A stretch of 5,585 bases of DNA, from assembly GCA_002421565.1 (NCBI GenBank), contig DIKC01000083.1, positions 1,989-7,573 of the forward strand, read 5' to 3'. A program made the position numbers and the translations under genes. Within the stretch, counting starts at the first letter, position 1. Each line of letters opens with the position of its first letter. This stretch comes from Desulfobulbaceae bacterium UBA5628 (GTDB taxonomy: Bacteria; Desulfobacterota; Desulfobulbia; Desulfobulbales; Desulfurivibrionaceae). Positions 5,377-5,585 of the stretch are shown here, piece by piece. Below the pieces are notes generated by a model. It saw only the letters and a program-made list of their open reading frames with translations. It was not told where the DNA came from and searched no databases.

Positions 5377-5585
5377 ATGGATGAGAGCTATCAGACTATT
5401 ATTGTGGGGGCCGGTCTTTCGGGACTGGCGGTGGCCCATTTTCTGGAGGGCATGACCAGCGGCCCCGGCCCCCTGCTACTGGAAGCGGGGGAGCGGGCGG
5501 GCGGGGCGGTGCGTTCCTTTGCCGCCGAGGGTTATCTGGCGGAATGGGGGCCGCACGGTTTTCTCGACAACAATCCGGCCAGCCG
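5377..5585 (+). CDS. hemG: FAD-dependent protoporphyrinogen oxidase (HemY/PPOX type), N-terminal 69 residues (cut by window edge)
   Basis: The predicted enzyme oxidises protoporphyrinogen IX to protoporphyrin IX late in haem synthesis, or coproporphyrinogen III in related lineages. It is usually membrane-associated or cytosolic. The visible N-terminus has the FAD Rossmann motif GAGLSG at 11-16, the acidic end of the second strand in LLLEAGERAGG (33-43), and EWGPHGFLDNNP at 56-67. The last stretch is typical of the FAD-type oxidase (family often labelled hemG, Bacillus name hemY) rather than the flavodoxin-type HemG of E. coli. The start is ATG at 5377 with GGGAG ten bases upstream; the ATG at 5381 is out of frame. 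About 400 further residues would be expected beyond the window. Another member of the amine-oxidase/phytoene-desaturase superfamily is possible, but the GPxGFLDN motif favours PPOX. Confidence 0.86.
   Translation, partial: MDESYQTIIVGAGLSGLAVAHFLEGMTSGPGPLLLEAGERAGGAVRSFAAEGYLAEWGPHGFLDNNPAS

Noticed and set aside
5277..5378. 34-residue N-terminal extension of the flavodoxin-like protein, starting at 5378
   Set aside because: It would overlap the hemG start, has no ribosome site and adds residues outside the fold. It cannot be fully excluded, because the 5276 start also lacks a clear ribosome site.

Overview
The window is GC-rich bacterial chromosomal DNA, densely packed with housekeeping-type genes. 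The gene set is glucose-6-phosphate isomerase, a corrinoid adenosyltransferase, an FAD-type protoporphyrinogen oxidase, and a J-domain protein beside a membrane metalloprotease. Base composition and the style of these proteins suggest a deltaproteobacterium in the broad sense (for example Desulfobulbales or Desulfuromonadales). That placement is inference from composition and remembered family resemblance, not from a search. There is no sign of mobile elements, CRISPR arrays, tRNA or rRNA.

Layout. Bases 1-1132 hold the first 377 codons of pgi on the minus strand, and the gene runs off the left edge. Bases 1133-1339 are a divergent control region containing A/T tracts and short palindromes. 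A plus-strand cluster of three genes follows: a J-domain protein with four C-terminal repeats (1340-2218), a polytopic M48 metallopeptidase with a C-terminal TPR block (2246-4054), and the adenosyltransferase cobO (4075-4587). The gaps are only 27 and 20 bases, so the three are probably co-transcribed. A minus-strand flavodoxin-fold protein (4584-5276) converges on cobO, and the two stop codons share one TTAA. Bases 5277-5376 separate it from a divergent protoporphyrinogen oxidase gene (5377 onward), which is cut by the right edge.

How the genes may work together. The J-domain protein and the M48/TPR protease look like a pair acting in protein quality control or processing at the membrane, with the J domain calling in DnaK. 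The J protein's C-terminus is built from four 28-29-residue units that resemble the helical motif of MshEN/T2SS-E N-terminal domains. This is the most unusual item in the window. The right half has a tetrapyrrole and redox theme: corrinoid adenosylation, a flavodoxin-like protein and haem synthesis. The flavodoxin-like protein could serve either neighbour, but nothing in the sequence proves it.
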